A stretch of 64,000 bases of DNA from Paracoccaceae bacterium (lineage in GTDB: Bacteria > Pseudomonadota > Alphaproteobacteria > Rhodobacterales > Rhodobacteraceae). The notes under the pieces were generated by a model. The model ran no database searches and was not told the origin of the DNA. It saw only the letters and a list, made by a program, of their open reading frames with translations. Positions within the stretch are counted from its first letter, which is position 1. Every line of letters starts with the position of its first letter. Shown here in pieces: positions 1 through 9,303 of the stretch. The position numbers and the translations under genes were made by a program. Location: NCBI GenBank assembly GCA_024742705.1, contig JANSXZ010000004.1, forward strand, positions 124,001-188,000, written 5' to 3'.

Positions 1-614
1 TTTCCGCCTTCGGACGGGCCAACAACGCCGGAACCAAGCTGTTCGCGATTTCCGGCCATGTGAACCACCCCTGCGTCGTCGAAGAGGCGATGAGCATCTC
101 GTTCGAGGAGCTGATCGAAACCCATTGCGGCGGTATTCGCGGCGGTTGGGACAACCTCAAGGCGGTGATCCCGGGCGGCAGTTCGGTGCCCATGATCCCC
201 GGCAAGGCGATGCGCGGCGCGATCATGGATTTCGATTATCTGCGCGAGCAGAGGTCGGGCCTGGGCACGGCGGCGGTGATCGTGATGGACAATTCCACCG
301 ATGTGATCAAGGCGATCTGGCGGCTTTCGAAGTTCTACAAGCACGAAAGCTGCGGGCAGTGCACGCCCTGCCGCGAGGGCACCGGATGGATGATGCGGGT
401 GATGGACCGGCTGGTGACGGGCGAGGCAGAACCCGAAGAGATCGACATGCTGCTGGATGTGACCAAACAGGTCGAAGGCCATACGATCTGCGCGCTGGGC
501 GATGCGGCGGCCTGGCCGATCCAGGGCCTGATCCGGCATTTCCGCGACGAGATCGAGGACCGGATCAAGCACAAGCGGTCCGGTCGGGTCAGCGCGGCGG
601 TGGCGGCTGAGTGA
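1..614 (+). CDS. nuoF: NADH-quinone oxidoreductase subunit F (complex I 51-kDa subunit), 3' part
   Basis: The gene enters from the left edge and reads in frame from base 3, so only the C-terminal ~203 residues are present. NuoF carries FMN and the N3 [4Fe-4S] cluster and takes electrons from NADH in the peripheral arm of complex I on the cytoplasmic side. The visible part begins [11 protein letters not shown] and continues through VIPGGSSVP. The N3 ligands are a CGQCTPC triplet (CxxCxxC) and a fourth cysteine about 40 residues later in HTICALGD, exactly the family pattern. The stop TGA at 612-614 overlaps the GTG start of the next gene by 4 bases, so translation is probably coupled. Identification is secure; the missing 5' end is outside the window. 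Confidence 0.98.
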   Translation, partial: SAFGRANNAGTKLFAISGHVNHPCVVEEAMSISFEELIETHCGGIRGGWDNLKAVIPGGSSVPMIPGKAMRGAIMDFDYLREQRSGLGTAAVIVMDNSTDVIKAIWRLSKFYKHESCGQCTPCREGTGWMMRVMDRLVTGEAEPEEIDMLLDVTKQVEGHTICALGDAAAWPIQGLIRHFRDEIEDRIKHKRSGRVSAAVAAE

Positions 615-1009
615 TCCGCGCGGCCTGCATAACGGCGGCGGCGCTGGTTGCCGCCTTGCCCGCGGCGGCATCGGACCGGGTGGCGCCCGATTACTTCGTG
701 ATCGCGGTCATGGAGACGACGACCGCGCAGCAACTGGCGCTGGCCTGTCCGCGCATCAGCATCAACCCGGTGACGATCAGCGCCGCGTCGGGCATCGTGC
801 TGGAACGTTTGACAGCGGATGGTTTCGATCCCGCGCTCGACGATCTGGGCATGGCCGATCCTTCGGCGGCGATTGCCGTGCATCAGGATGCCTTCATGGA
901 CAAACACGCGCTGCGCGGTGCCGATCAGGGCGCGGTCTGTGCCAGTGCCTTGGCGGAAATGGCCGAAGGCACGACGATCGGCAGCTATCTGATGGAGGTT
1001 GCGCAATGA
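611..1009 (+). CDS. small exported protein embedded in the nuo operon (DUF5333-like)
   Basis: This 132-residue protein starts at a GTG that overlaps the nuoF stop and ends in an ATGA overlap with the next gene. An N-terminal hydrophobic stretch ending in LPAAASD looks like a Sec signal peptide, so the mature protein is probably periplasmic. Two cysteines (LACPRIS and AVCASAL) could form a disulfide. It is weakly but recognisably similar to the product of 1347-1772: the same cysteine spacing, a central G-rich helix region and an IGxxL ending. I infer a diverged tandem relative of the DUF5333 family. Small unassigned ORFs at this place in nuo operons are known from Paracoccus and Rhodobacter. 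No enzymatic motif is visible and its function is unknown. Confidence 0.8.
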   Translation: MIRAACITAAALVAALPAAASDRVAPDYFVIAVMETTTAQQLALACPRISINPVTISAASGIVLERLTADGFDPALDDLGMADPSAAIAVHQDAFMDKHALRGADQGAVCASALAEMAEGTTIGSYLMEVAQ

Positions 1010-1350
1010 TCGTGCGGCGCGTTCTGGTCCCGACGCTTCTGGTGGCGGCCGCCGCCGCGGCGCTGACCGCCTGTCAGCCACAGGACGACCGCCTGCGCTT
1101 CGATGGCCAGGTGTATCGCACCAAGGCGTCGAAGGTCGGCGATGATCTTTCGGTGTTCCAGGTCACGGCCTCTCCGGTTTCCGCCTCACTGGCCGGCGCG
1201 CGCGAGGCGGCGGCCTACGAGGCGATCCGCTATTGCATCTCGAACTATGGCACCTCGGCGATCGAATGGTCGGTCGGGCCCGACACGGACACCGGCGCGC
1301 TGATCGTCGAAAAGGATCAACTGACCTTCTCGGGGGAGTGCAGGCCGTGA
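1006..1350 (+). CDS. small predicted lipoprotein in the nuo operon
   Basis: This 114-residue protein begins [17 protein letters not shown] and has a clear lipobox, LTAC, giving a lipidated mature N-terminus at Cys23 (CQPQDD). Its ATG overlaps the previous stop (ATGA) and its own stop overlaps the GTG of the next gene, so it belongs to the translationally coupled nuo transcript. The mature part is about 90 residues with two further cysteines (RYCISNYG, SGECRP), suggesting a small disulfide-stabilised envelope domain. No known catalytic motif is visible. A role in complex I assembly would be speculation from position only; the similarly sized lipoprotein at 3794-4183 suggests that exported accessory proteins are a regular part of this operon. 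Confidence 0.8.
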   Translation: MIVRRVLVPTLLVAAAAAALTACQPQDDRLRFDGQVYRTKASKVGDDLSVFQVTASPVSASLAGAREAAAYEAIRYCISNYGTSAIEWSVGPDTDTGALIVEKDQLTFSGECRP

Positions 1351-1772
1351 GACGGGGGTATCGCACCAGCCTGTGCCACGCGGGTCTGATCGTGGCCGCC
1401 GCGCTGAGCGTGAGCGCGGCCGCGGCCGCCAAACCGCCGCTGCGCGAGGTTGCGCCAGTGTATGACGCGCTGTTCCATGTGGCCGTGGCCAACGAGATCC
1501 GCAAATCCTGCGACAGCATCGTGGCACGGCCCTTGCGGGCCCTGTCGGTTTTGCGCGGTCTGAATGCCACCGCCCGCCAGATGGGCTACAGCCGTTCCGA
1601 AATCGATGCCTTTTTGAATTCGGAAAACGAAAAGAACCGGATGCGGGCCCGCGGTGCCGCGTTTTTCGCGGCGCGCAATGTGAACCCGCGCAATCCGGAC
1701 GAGCTTTGCGCGCTGGGGCGCGCGGAAATCCAGAAATCCAGCCAGATCGGCGTACTTTTGAGGGCGAAATAG
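1347..1772 (+). CDS. DUF5333-family exported protein in the nuo operon
   Basis: The chosen start is the GTG at 1347, which overlaps the preceding stop as GTGA and begins a good signal peptide (RRGYRTSLCHAGLIVAAAL, cleavage near SAAAAAK). The mature protein (~115 residues) contains SCDSIVARPLRALSVLRGL, then GYSRSEIDAFL, and ends DELCALGRAEI..SQIGVLL. This matches my recollection of DUF5333, a family confined mainly to Rhodobacterales. Upstream in-frame codons would extend it into the previous gene and are not needed. It sits 3 bp before nuoG. The function of the family is not known; a periplasmic location and co-expression with complex I are what the sequence supports. Confidence 0.8.
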   Translation: MRRGYRTSLCHAGLIVAAALSVSAAAAAKPPLREVAPVYDALFHVAVANEIRKSCDSIVARPLRALSVLRGLNATARQMGYSRSEIDAFLNSENEKNRMRARGAAFFAARNVNPRNPDELCALGRAEIQKSSQIGVLLRAK

Positions 1773-1775
1773 ACC

Positions 1776-3797
1776 ATGTCTGACCTCCGCAAGATCAACA
1801 TTGACGGTATCGAAGTCGAAGTGGACGGGACCATGACCCTGATCCAGGCCTGCGAGGAAGCGGGTATCGAGATACCGCGTTTTTGCTATCATGAACGTCT
1901 TTCGATCGCCGGCAACTGCCGGATGTGCCTCGTCGAGGTGGTGGGCGGCCCACCGAAACCGGCGGCCTCCTGCGCGATGCAGGTCAAGGATCTGCGCCCC
2001 GGTCCCGAGGGCGCGCCGCCGCAGGTGCGCACCAATTCGCCCATGGTCAAGAAGGCCCGCGAGGGCGTCATGGAGTTCTTGCTGATCAACCATCCGCTGG
2101 ATTGCCCGATCTGCGATCAGGGTGGCGAATGCGATCTTCAGGATCAGGCGATGGCCTACGGCGTGGATTTCAGCCGCTACCGCGAACCCAAACGCGCCGC
2201 GACAGATCTTGACCTTGGTCCGCTGGTGGAAACGCACATGACCCGCTGCATTTCCTGCACGCGCTGCGTGCGGTTCACCACGGAAGTGGCCGGCATCACC
2301 CAGATGGGCCAGACCGGGCGCGGCGAGGACAGTGAAATCACCTCGTATCTGGGCGAAACCCTCGACAGCAACCTGCAGGGCAACATCATCGATCTTTGCC
2401 CGGTGGGTGCGCTGGTCAGCAAACCCTATGCTTTTACCGCGCGCCCCTGGGAGCTGACGAAGACCGAAAGCATCGATGTGATGGACGCGCTCGGCTCGAA
2501 CATCCGGGTGGATACCAAGGGGCGCGAAGTGATGCGTTTCCTGCCACGCAACCACGATGGCGTGAACGAGGAATGGATTTCGGACAAGACGCGGTTCGTG
2601 TGGGACGGGCTGCGCCGCCAACGGCTGGACCGGCCCTATATTCGCGAGAACGGCAAACTGCGTCCGGCGGCCTGGCCCGAGGCGCTGGCCGCGGCGGCCG
2701 CGGGCATGCGGGGCCGCAAGCTGGCCGGTCTGGTGGGCGATCTGGCCCCGGTCGAGGCGGCCTTCGCGCTGAAACAGCTGATCGAGGGCCACGGTGGCAT
2801 CGTGGAATGCCGCACCGATGGCGCCAGCCTGCCGGCGGGCAACCGCGCGGCCTATGTGGGCACGGCGCGGATCGAAGACATCGACGCGGCGCAGGGCATC
2901 GTGATCGTGGGCGCCAACCCGCAAACGGAAGCACCGGTGCTGAATGCGCGTATCCGCAAGGCCTGGGTGGCGGGTGCGGATGTGGCTGTGATCGGGCCGC
3001 AGGCGGATCTGACCTATCCCGCCACGCATCTGGGCACCGGGCCGGCGGCGCTGGCCGGTGACAGGCGCGCGGCGCTGATCGCCAGACTGCAAGGCATGGA
3101 GCGCAAGGTGATCATTCTGGGGCAGGGCGCGCTGACACGGCCCGACGGTGCGGCGATCCTGGCCGATGTGCAGGCGCTGGCCGAAGCCTGCGACGCGTGG
3201 CTGCTGGTGCTGCACACGGCGGCGGCGCGGGTGGGCGCGATGGATGTGGACGCCACCAACCCCGGCGGAATGCGCGCCGTGGCCGAGGCCGAGACGATCT
3301 ACAACCTGGGCGCGGACGAGATCGAGATTCCGGCGGGTGCCTTCGTGATCTACCAGGGCAGCCACGGCGACCGGGGCGCGCATCGCGCCGACGTGATCCT
3401 GCCGGGCGCCGCCTACACGGAAGAGCCGGGCCTGTTCGTAAACACCGAAGGCCGACCGCAGCTGGCATTGCGCGCGGGATTCGCCCCCGGCGAGGCCAAG
3501 GAGAACTGGGCCATCCTGCGCGCGCTTTCGGCCGAACTGGGCCAAGCGCTGCCGTTCGACAGCATCGCGCAGCTGCGCCAGGCGCTGGTCAAGTCGCATT
3601 CGCATCTGGGCAAGATCGACAGGGTTGCCGAAAACACGGGCCCCGCGCTGGAGCCCGGCAAGATCGAAAGTGGCGATTTCACCCCGGCGATCACGGATTT
3701 CTACCTGACCAACCCGATTGCCCGCGCCAGCGCGCTGATGGCCGAGCTTTCGGCCAACGCCAGCGCCCGACGGCGCGAATCCCTGGCGGCTGAATGA
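1776..3797 (+). CDS. nuoG: NADH-quinone oxidoreductase subunit G (75-kDa Fe-S subunit)
   Basis: This 673-residue protein carries electrons from NuoF through several Fe-S clusters to the quinone module. The N-terminal ferredoxin-like domain has the [2Fe-2S] N1b ligands in [16 protein letters not shown] and a later SCAMQV. The unusual His-ligated [4Fe-4S] cluster is in [16 protein letters not shown], and the N4 site is in [10 protein letters not shown] with [10 protein letters not shown]. The rest (from ~220) is the molybdopterin-oxidoreductase-like domain without a cofactor. The extra N7 cluster cysteines found in the Escherichia coli subunit are not seen in the linker, which fits the shorter mitochondrial-type form of Alphaproteobacteria. 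The ATG follows the previous stop by 3 bp; the 3' end overlaps the next gene by 4 bp. Confidence 0.98.
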   Translation: MSDLRKINIDGIEVEVDGTMTLIQACEEAGIEIPRFCYHERLSIAGNCRMCLVEVVGGPPKPAASCAMQVKDLRPGPEGAPPQVRTNSPMVKKAREGVMEFLLINHPLDCPICDQGGECDLQDQAMAYGVDFSRYREPKRAATDLDLGPLVETHMTRCISCTRCVRFTTEVAGITQMGQTGRGEDSEITSYLGETLDSNLQGNIIDLCPVGALVSKPYAFTARPWELTKTESIDVMDALGSNIRVDTKGREVMRFLPRNHDGVNEEWISDKTRFVWDGLRRQRLDRPYIRENGKLRPAAWPEALAAAAAGMRGRKLAGLVGDLAPVEAAFALKQLIEGHGGIVECRTDGASLPAGNRAAYVGTARIEDIDAAQGIVIVGANPQTEAPVLNARIRKAWVAGADVAVIGPQADLTYPATHLGTGPAALAGDRRAALIARLQGMERKVIILGQGALTRPDGAAILADVQALAEACDAWLLVLHTAAARVGAMDVDATNPGGMRAVAEAETIYNLGADEIEIPAGAFVIYQGSHGDRGAHRADVILPGAAYTEEPGLFVNTEGRPQLALRAGFAPGEAKENWAILRALSAELGQALPFDSIAQLRQALVKSHSHLGKIDRVAENTGPALEPGKIESGDFTPAITDFYLTNPIARASALMAELSANASARRRESLAAE

Positions 3798-4183
3798 AGC
3801 ATGTGGCGTTGATATCGCCGCTGATACTGGCCGCCGGATGCGCGGCGACGGATGCGTTGCAGGTGGCGCGGTTCGCGCCCGATTACCAGGGCGTGCAAAC
3901 CAGCCTTCTGGCCGGCGATCTCGTGCAGTTTCATGTGCGGATGACCGGTGCGCGCACCGGCGACGATGTCGATGCCTATGCGGAATGTGCCGCCGCGCAA
4001 TACACGCTGATCCGGGGCTACGGCTTTGCGCGGCATTTGCGCACAAATGTACACGAAGAGGGTGGCGTGTGGTCGGCAGATGCTGTTTACACCATCTCGC
4101 CAGCTCTGCCCGCCGGGCTGCGAACCATGGACGCCGAAGTCGTGGCCGCTGCCTGCGCGGAAAACGGAATACCCATGGTGTGA
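3794..4183 (+). CDS. small predicted lipoprotein in the nuo operon
   Basis: This 129-residue protein starts at an ATG overlapping the nuoG stop (ATGA). The N-terminus [16 protein letters not shown] has a canonical lipobox (LAAGC) placing the lipidated cysteine at residue 16. The mature domain (~113 residues) contains [20 protein letters not shown] and a C-terminal VAAACAENG, again with paired cysteines. It ends 6 bp before nuoH. No enzyme motif or known domain is recognised. Its size, lipobox and position resemble the 1006-1350 lipoprotein, and a shared YxxC..GY/YG core hints that the two could be distant relatives; this should be tested by profile comparison. Confidence 0.8.
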   Translation: MKHVALISPLILAAGCAATDALQVARFAPDYQGVQTSLLAGDLVQFHVRMTGARTGDDVDAYAECAAAQYTLIRGYGFARHLRTNVHEEGGVWSADAVYTISPALPAGLRTMDAEVVAAACAENGIPMV

Positions 4184-4189
4184 GGACAA

Positions 4190-5227
4190 ATGGCTGATTT
4201 CTTTACCACTCCGGGCGGCATTGCGGTGCTTATACTCGCGCAGGTTCTCGCCGTCGTTGCCTTTGTCATGGTGTCGCTGCTGTTTCTCGTCTACGGCGAC
4301 CGCAAGATCTGGGCCGCGGTCCAGATGCGGCGCGGCCCGAACGTGGTGGGGGTTTTCGGCCTGCTTCAGACGGTGGCCGACGCGCTGAAATACGTCGTCA
4401 AGGAAATCGTGGTGCCCGCCGGCGCGGACAAGACCGTGTTCATGCTGGCACCGATGACATCCTTCGTTCTGGCGTTGCTGGCCTGGGCGGTGATTCCCTT
4501 CAACGATGGCTGGGTGCTGTCCGACATCAACGTGGCGATCCTGTTCGTCTTCGCGATTTCCTCTCTCGAGGTTTACGGCGTGATCATGGGGGGCTGGGCA
4601 TCGAACTCGAAGTACCCGTTCCTGGGATCGCTGCGATCGGCGGCACAGATGATATCCTATGAGGTGTCGCTGGGCCTGATCATCATCGGCGTCATCATAT
4701 CGACCGGGTCGATGAACTTCGGCGCGATCGTTGCCGCGCAGGACGGGAACCTGGGCTTTTTCAACTGGTACTGGCTGCCGCATCTGCCGATGGTGTTCCT
4801 GTTCTTCATCTCGGCGCTGGCCGAAACGAACCGGCCGCCGTTCGACCTGCCCGAGGCGGAATCCGAACTGGTTGCGGGCTATCAGGTCGAATATTCCTCG
4901 ACGCCCTTCCTTTTGTTCATGGCCGGAGAATACATCGCGATCTTCCTGATGTGCGCGCTGACCACTCTGCTGTTCTTCGGCGGCTGGCTGTCGCCGATCC
5001 CCGGATTGCCCGACGGGGTGTTCTGGATGATCGCCAAGATGGCGTTCTTCTTCTTCCTCTTCGCAATGGTCAAGGCAATCACCCCGCGTTACCGCTATGA
5101 CCAACTGATGCGCCTGGGCTGGAAGGTGTTCCTGCCGTTCAGCCTGTTCTGGGTGGTGTTCGTGGCCTTTGCGGCGAAATTCGAATGGTTCTGGGGCGCC
5201 TTTGCCCGCTGGACGACCGGAGGCTGA
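4190..5227 (+). CDS. nuoH: NADH-quinone oxidoreductase subunit H
   Basis: A 345-residue polytopic membrane protein of about eight helices. NuoH forms much of the quinone chamber and links the peripheral arm to the proton-pumping arm of complex I. Recognisable family segments are [19 protein letters not shown] after the first helix, the acidic loop [20 protein letters not shown], and GYQVEYSS, which line the quinone channel. The C-terminus has [17 protein letters not shown]. Length is normal for the family. The ATG at 4190 is 6 bp after the previous gene, preceded by a weak GAGGA-like site, and nuoI follows after 2 bp. Confidence 0.98.
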   Translation: MADFFTTPGGIAVLILAQVLAVVAFVMVSLLFLVYGDRKIWAAVQMRRGPNVVGVFGLLQTVADALKYVVKEIVVPAGADKTVFMLAPMTSFVLALLAWAVIPFNDGWVLSDINVAILFVFAISSLEVYGVIMGGWASNSKYPFLGSLRSAAQMISYEVSLGLIIIGVIISTGSMNFGAIVAAQDGNLGFFNWYWLPHLPMVFLFFISALAETNRPPFDLPEAESELVAGYQVEYSSTPFLLFMAGEYIAIFLMCALTTLLFFGGWLSPIPGLPDGVFWMIAKMAFFFFLFAMVKAITPRYRYDQLMRLGWKVFLPFSLFWVVFVAFAAKFEWFWGAFARWTTGG

Positions 5228-5229
5228 CA

Positions 5230-5724
5230 ATGACGCAGATCGATTACACCCGCGCGGCCAAGTATTTCCTGTTGCAGGACTTCTGGGTCGGCATGAAACT
5301 GGGGATGAAGTATTTCTTCGCGCCCAAGGCGACATTGAACTATCCGCACGAAAAGGGCCCTCTCAGCCCCAGGTTCCGCGGCGAACATGCGCTGCGGCGC
5401 TATCCCAACGGCGAGGAGCGGTGCATCGCCTGCAAGCTCTGCGAGGCGATCTGTCCGGCGCAGGCCATCACCATTGACGCCGAACCGCGCGAAGACGGCA
5501 GCCGCCGCACCACGCGCTATGACATCGACATGACCAAGTGCATCTACTGCGGCTTCTGTCAGGAAGCCTGCCCGGTGGATGCCATCGTCGAGGGGCCGAA
5601 CTTCGAGTTTTCGACCGAAACCCGCGAAGAGCTGTTTTATGACAAGGACAAGCTGCTGGCGAACGGCGAACGCTGGGAAGCCGAGATCGCGCGCAACCTG
5701 GAACTGGACGCGCCCTACCGATGA
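5230..5724 (+). CDS. nuoI: NADH-quinone oxidoreductase subunit I (2x[4Fe-4S])
   Basis: The 164-residue product starts at ATG 5230 ([13 protein letters not shown]), 2 bp after nuoH; an earlier in-frame start would lie inside nuoH and is unnecessary. NuoI carries clusters N6a and N6b that bridge NuoG to NuoB. The two ferredoxin motifs are intact: [12 protein letters not shown] and [12 protein letters not shown], each CxxCxxCxxxCP. The N-terminal amphipathic region ([20 protein letters not shown]) and the C-terminal [17 protein letters not shown] segment are typical of the alphaproteobacterial/mitochondrial TYKY subunit. Identification is unambiguous. Confidence 0.98.
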   Translation: MTQIDYTRAAKYFLLQDFWVGMKLGMKYFFAPKATLNYPHEKGPLSPRFRGEHALRRYPNGEERCIACKLCEAICPAQAITIDAEPREDGSRRTTRYDIDMTKCIYCGFCQEACPVDAIVEGPNFEFSTETREELFYDKDKLLANGERWEAEIARNLELDAPYR

Positions 5725-5781
5725 CCTGTGCGCGCTTGATATGCCGCGCCGGGGTTGCGCAGGGCCAGGGGGAGGGTTGCA

Positions 5782-6189
5782 ATGGCTGATCCTCTTAACC
5801 CCTTCGAGCTGATGATGCGCCAGGCCCAGGAGATGGCCAAGGCCTTCAATCCGGCGCTGGAATCCTTCGATCCCAAGGGGTTCGAGGCGCTTTGGCCCAC
5901 CATGCCCAAGGACATGATGGAACTGATGTTCGGCAATACGGTGAATTCCGAGGGCCTGGACGCCAAGACCCGGCTGCTGCTCACGCTGGCCGGGCTTACG
6001 ATGCAGGGCGCGCAGGCCGATGTTGCGGTGCGCCAGACGGTGCGCCATGCGCTTGCGGCGGGCGCGCGCAAACAGGAAATCGTCGAGGCGATCGGCCAGA
6101 TGTCGGTTTTTGCCGGGCTGCCGGCGATGAATCGCGCGCTGGAACTGGCGCGTGACGCCATGGGCGACAAGGAAGGAGACGGGGCATGA
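5782..6189 (+). CDS. carboxymuconolactone decarboxylase (CMD)/AhpD-like protein in the nuo operon
   Basis: The 135-residue protein begins at ATG 5782 ([11 protein letters not shown]), nine bases after a strong GGAGGG Shine-Dalgarno at 5771-5776; an upstream in-frame start at 5755 lacks such a site. The all-helical region [20 protein letters not shown]...[28 protein letters not shown] is characteristic of the CMD family. There is not a single cysteine, so the AhpD-type CxxC peroxidase site is absent. It therefore belongs to the non-peroxidase branch or has a structural role. Its stop overlaps nuoJ (ATGA). A CMD-like gene at this place is common in Rhodobacterales nuo operons; its contribution to complex I is not established. 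Confidence 0.8.
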   Translation: MADPLNPFELMMRQAQEMAKAFNPALESFDPKGFEALWPTMPKDMMELMFGNTVNSEGLDAKTRLLLTLAGLTMQGAQADVAVRQTVRHALAAGARKQEIVEAIGQMSVFAGLPAMNRALELARDAMGDKEGDGA

Positions 6190-6788
6190 CGGTGTTTTCG
6201 TTCTATTTGTTCGCGATCAGCGTGATCGCGGGCGGGCTGTTCACGGTCGTCAGCCGCAATCCGGTGCATTCGGTTCTGTGGCTGATCCTTGCATTCCTCA
6301 GTTCGGCCGGGTTGTTCGTTTTGCTGGGCGCGGAATTCGTGGCGATGCTGCTGATCATCGTTTACGTCGGCGCGGTTGCGGTTCTGTTTCTCTTCGTGGT
6401 GATGATGCTGGATGTGGATTTCGCCGAATTGAAGGCGGAAATGGCCAGGTACATGCCGCTGGCGCTGCTGATCGCCGTGATCATCCTGATGCAGGTCGCG
6501 CTGGCCTTTGGCGCATGGGAAAGCAATGCCGCCGCCGATGGGCTGCGGGCGCAGGTCGCCCCGGTCGATCGCCACAACACCGAGGCGCTGGGGCTGATCC
6601 TGTACGATCAGTATTTTCTGCTGTTCCAGCTGGCAGGCCTGATCCTGCTGGTGGCGATGGTCGGGGCGATCGTTCTGACATTGCGGCACCGTTCGGATGT
6701 GAAGCGTCAGAACGTTCTGGCGCAGATGTGGCGCGATCCGGCCAAGGCGATGGAACTGAAGGATGTGAAGCCCGGACAGGGGCTCTGA
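6186..6788 (+). CDS. nuoJ: NADH-quinone oxidoreductase subunit J
   Basis: A 200-residue membrane subunit (ND6 homologue) with five predicted helices. The family signature is visible as [20 protein letters not shown], followed by the glycine-rich, partly pi-bulged helix [16 protein letters not shown] that takes part in coupling quinone reduction to proton pumping. The soluble loop holds [17 protein letters not shown] and the last helix is [16 protein letters not shown]. The start ATG overlaps the CMD-like gene by 4 bp. A 90-bp spacer without a gene separates it from nuoK. Confidence 0.97.
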   Translation: MTVFSFYLFAISVIAGGLFTVVSRNPVHSVLWLILAFLSSAGLFVLLGAEFVAMLLIIVYVGAVAVLFLFVVMMLDVDFAELKAEMARYMPLALLIAVIILMQVALAFGAWESNAAADGLRAQVAPVDRHNTEALGLILYDQYFLLFQLAGLILLVAMVGAIVLTLRHRSDVKRQNVLAQMWRDPAKAMELKDVKPGQGL

Positions 6789-6878
6789 GGGGCGGCCTTC
6801 GGGGCGCCTTGCGACAAAACATGAATTTCCGCCGGTGTTTGTTTGCGAAACCCGAGCAGGAAGCAGAGGGACTGAGAC

Positions 6879-7184
6879 ATGATCGGACTGGAACATTACC
6901 TGACGGTGGCGGCGACGCTGTTCGTCATCGGTATCTTCGGGCTCTTTCTCAACCGAAAGAACGTGATCATCCTGTTGATGAGCATCGAGCTGATGCTGCT
7001 GGCGGTCAACATCAACCTTGTGGCGTTCTCCTCGTTCCTTGGCGATCTGGTGGGGCAGGTGTTCACGCTGTTCGTGCTGACGGTGGCGGCGGCCGAAGCT
7101 GCGATCGGGCTGGCGATCCTGGTGTGCTTCTTCCGCAACCGCGGGACGATCGCGGTTGAAGACGTCAACGTGATGAAGGGCTGA
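6879..7184 (+). CDS. nuoK: NADH-quinone oxidoreductase subunit K
   Basis: A 101-residue, three-helix antiporter-related subunit (ND4L homologue). Typical features are [42 protein letters not shown] with the membrane-embedded glutamate of the second helix, and [18 protein letters not shown] with the second conserved glutamate in helix three. These residues form part of the E-channel for proton transfer. Length is exactly that of the family. The start ATG has a GAGGGAC-like ribosome-binding site just upstream. nuoL begins 4 bp after the stop. Confidence 0.98.
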   Translation: MIGLEHYLTVAATLFVIGIFGLFLNRKNVIILLMSIELMLLAVNINLVAFSSFLGDLVGQVFTLFVLTVAAAEAAIGLAILVCFFRNRGTIAVEDVNVMKG

Positions 7185-7188
7185 GACC

Positions 7189-9303
7189 ATGGAAACGATC
7201 CTGTTGTTCGCACCGCTGGTCGGCGCCATCATCTGCGGATTTGGCTGGAAATTCATCGGCGAACGCGCGGCGATGTGGGTGGCCACCGGGCTGCTGTTTC
7301 TGTCGGCGGGGTTCTCGTGGATCGTGTTCCTCACCTTTGACGGGGTGACCGAACAGATCCAGATCCTGCGCTGGATCGAAAGCGGCAGTCTCAGCACCGA
7401 TTGGGCGATCCGCATGGACCGTCTGACAGCGATCATGCTGATCGTGATCACCACGGTATCGTCGCTGGTGCACCTGTATTCATTTGGCTACATGGATCAC
7501 GACCCGCAATGGCGCGAGGGCGAAACCTACAAGCCGCGTTTCTTTGCCTATCTGTCGTTCTTCACCTTCGCCATGCTGATGCTGGTGACCGCCGACAACC
7601 TGGTGCAGATGTTCTTCGGCTGGGAAGGCGTCGGCGTGGCCTCGTATCTTCTGATCGGGTTCTACTATCGCAAACCCAGCGCCAATGCTGCGGCGATCAA
7701 GGCCTTCGTGGTCAACCGGGTGGGCGATTTCGGCTTTGCGCTGGGGATCTTCGCGCTGTTCTTCCTGACCGACAGCATCAACTTCTCGGATGTCTTCGCC
7801 GCCGTGCCGACCATCGCGGAAACCCAGTTGACGTTTCTCTGGACCGAATGGAATGCGGCCAACCTGATCGCCGTGCTGTTGTTCATCGGGGCGATGGGCA
7901 AATCGGCACAGTTGATCCTGCACACCTGGTTGCCTGACGCGATGGAGGGCCCGACGCCGGTGTCGGCGCTGATCCACGCGGCCACGATGGTGACGGCGGG
8001 CGTTTTCCTGGTCTGTCGTATGTCGCCACTTTTGGAATATGCGCCCGCGGCCACCGCCTTCATCACCGTGCTGGGCGCGACAACGGCGTTTTTCGCGGCC
8101 ACCGTGGGCCTGGTGCAGACCGACATCAAGCGGGTGATCGCCTATTCGACCTGCTCGCAGCTGGGCTATATGTTCGTGGCGGCCGGAGTCGGGATGTATT
8201 CGGCGGCCATGTTCCACCTGTTCACCCATGCGTTCTTCAAGGCGATGCTGTTCCTGGGCGCCGGTTCGGTGATCCATGCGATGCATCACGAGCAGGACAT
8301 GATGAACTATGGCGCGCTGCGCAAGAAGATCCCGTATACATTCGCGGCCATGATGATCGGAACGCTGGCGATCACCGGGGTGGGCATCCCGCTGACCTAT
8401 ATCGGTTTTGCCGGTTTCCTGTCAAAAGACGCGATCATCGAAAGCGCCTATGCGGGCGGTTCGGGCTATGGTTTCTGGTTGCTGGTGGTGGCCGCGGCGA
8501 TGACGTCGTTCTACTCGTGGCGCCTGATTTTCCTGACGTTCTACGGCGAGGCGCGCGGCGACAAACACACCCACGAACATGCGCACGAAAGCCCACTGGT
8601 CATGCTGATCCCGCTGGGGGTTCTGGCGGTTGGCGCTGTTTTCGCGGGGATGGTCTGGCAGAAATCGTTCTTCGGCCATGTGGATGAGGTGGGAAAGTTC
8701 TACGGTATCCCCTATGCCGAAGCCGGAGCACATGGCGATGCGCATGGCGCGTCCGACGGGCATGGCGACGATGCCCACACCAGCGACGATGCCCACGCCA
8801 GCGGCGACGACAAGGCCGGGGCCAAGCATCACTATGTCTTTACCGGCGCACCGGGCGAGGGCGCCTTGCATATCGCGCCGGGCAACACGGTTCTGGACGA
8901 TGCGCACGAAGTGCCAAAATGGGTGAAGGTTTCGCCGTTCGTGGCAATGCTGGGCGGGCTGTTGATGGCGCTGTGGTTCTACATATGGAACCCGTCGCTG
9001 CCGGCGCGCCTGGCCGAGAACCAGCGGCCGCTGTACCTGTTTCTCAAGAACAAGTGGTACATCGACGAAATCTATGACGCTATTCTGGTCAAGCCGGCGA
9101 TCGGCCTGGGCCGGGTGTTGTGGAAGCGCGGCGACGGCGACGTCATCGACGGTGCGCTGAACGGGGTGGCTATGGGCATCGTTCCGTTCTTCACCCGCCT
9201 CGCCGGCCGCGCCCAGAGCGGGTACATCTTCACCTATGCCTTCTGGATGGTTCTGGGCATTGCCGCCCTGGTCACCTGGATGACGATCGGAGGGGCAAAC
9301 TGA
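7189..9303 (+). CDS. nuoL: NADH-quinone oxidoreductase subunit L with a His/Asp-rich loop
   Basis: A 704-residue antiporter-like subunit (ND5 homologue) with a long lateral helix at the C-terminus. Diagnostic segments are [18 protein letters not shown], the [20 protein letters not shown] helix, and [26 protein letters not shown]. Two unusual histidine-rich stretches occur in a non-membrane loop: [11 protein letters not shown] near residue 461, and residues ~515-548, a low-complexity segment of His, Asp, Ala and Gly with short internal repeats. The protein is longer than the ~613-residue E. coli NuoL mainly because of this loop. The stop TGA shares its last base with the nuoM start (TGATG). 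Confidence 0.97.
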   Translation: METILLFAPLVGAIICGFGWKFIGERAAMWVATGLLFLSAGFSWIVFLTFDGVTEQIQILRWIESGSLSTDWAIRMDRLTAIMLIVITTVSSLVHLYSFGYMDHDPQWREGETYKPRFFAYLSFFTFAMLMLVTADNLVQMFFGWEGVGVASYLLIGFYYRKPSANAAAIKAFVVNRVGDFGFALGIFALFFLTDSINFSDVFAAVPTIAETQLTFLWTEWNAANLIAVLLFIGAMGKSAQLILHTWLPDAMEGPTPVSALIHAATMVTAGVFLVCRMSPLLEYAPAATAFITVLGATTAFFAATVGLVQTDIKRVIAYSTCSQLGYMFVAAGVGMYSAAMFHLFTHAFFKAMLFLGAGSVIHAMHHEQDMMNYGALRKKIPYTFAAMMIGTLAITGVGIPLTYIGFAGFLSKDAIIESAYAGGSGYGFWLLVVAAAMTSFYSWRLIFLTFYGEARGDKHTHEHAHESPLVMLIPLGVLAVGAVFAGMVWQKSFFGHVDEVGKFYGIPYAEAGAHGDAHGASDGHGDDAHTSDDAHASGDDKAGAKHHYVFTGAPGEGALHIAPGNTVLDDAHEVPKWVKVSPFVAMLGGLLMALWFYIWNPSLPARLAENQRPLYLFLKNKWYIDEIYDAILVKPAIGLGRVLWKRGDGDVIDGALNGVAMGIVPFFTRLAGRAQSGYIFTYAFWMVLGIAALVTWMTIGGAN
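8731..8832 (+). repeat. low-complexity His/Asp-coding repeat inside nuoL
   Basis: Imperfect short repeats, of the type CATGGCGATGC and AGCGACGATGCCCAC, encode a His/Asp/Ala/Gly-rich loop of NuoL (residues ~515-548). Such tracts can bind divalent metals and can vary in length by replication slippage; both are inference here. Confidence 0.6.

Noticed and set aside
1317-4046. 909-codon open frame on the minus strand opposite nuoG
   Set aside because: Antisense shadow of nuoG, with no domain and an Arg/His-rich translation.
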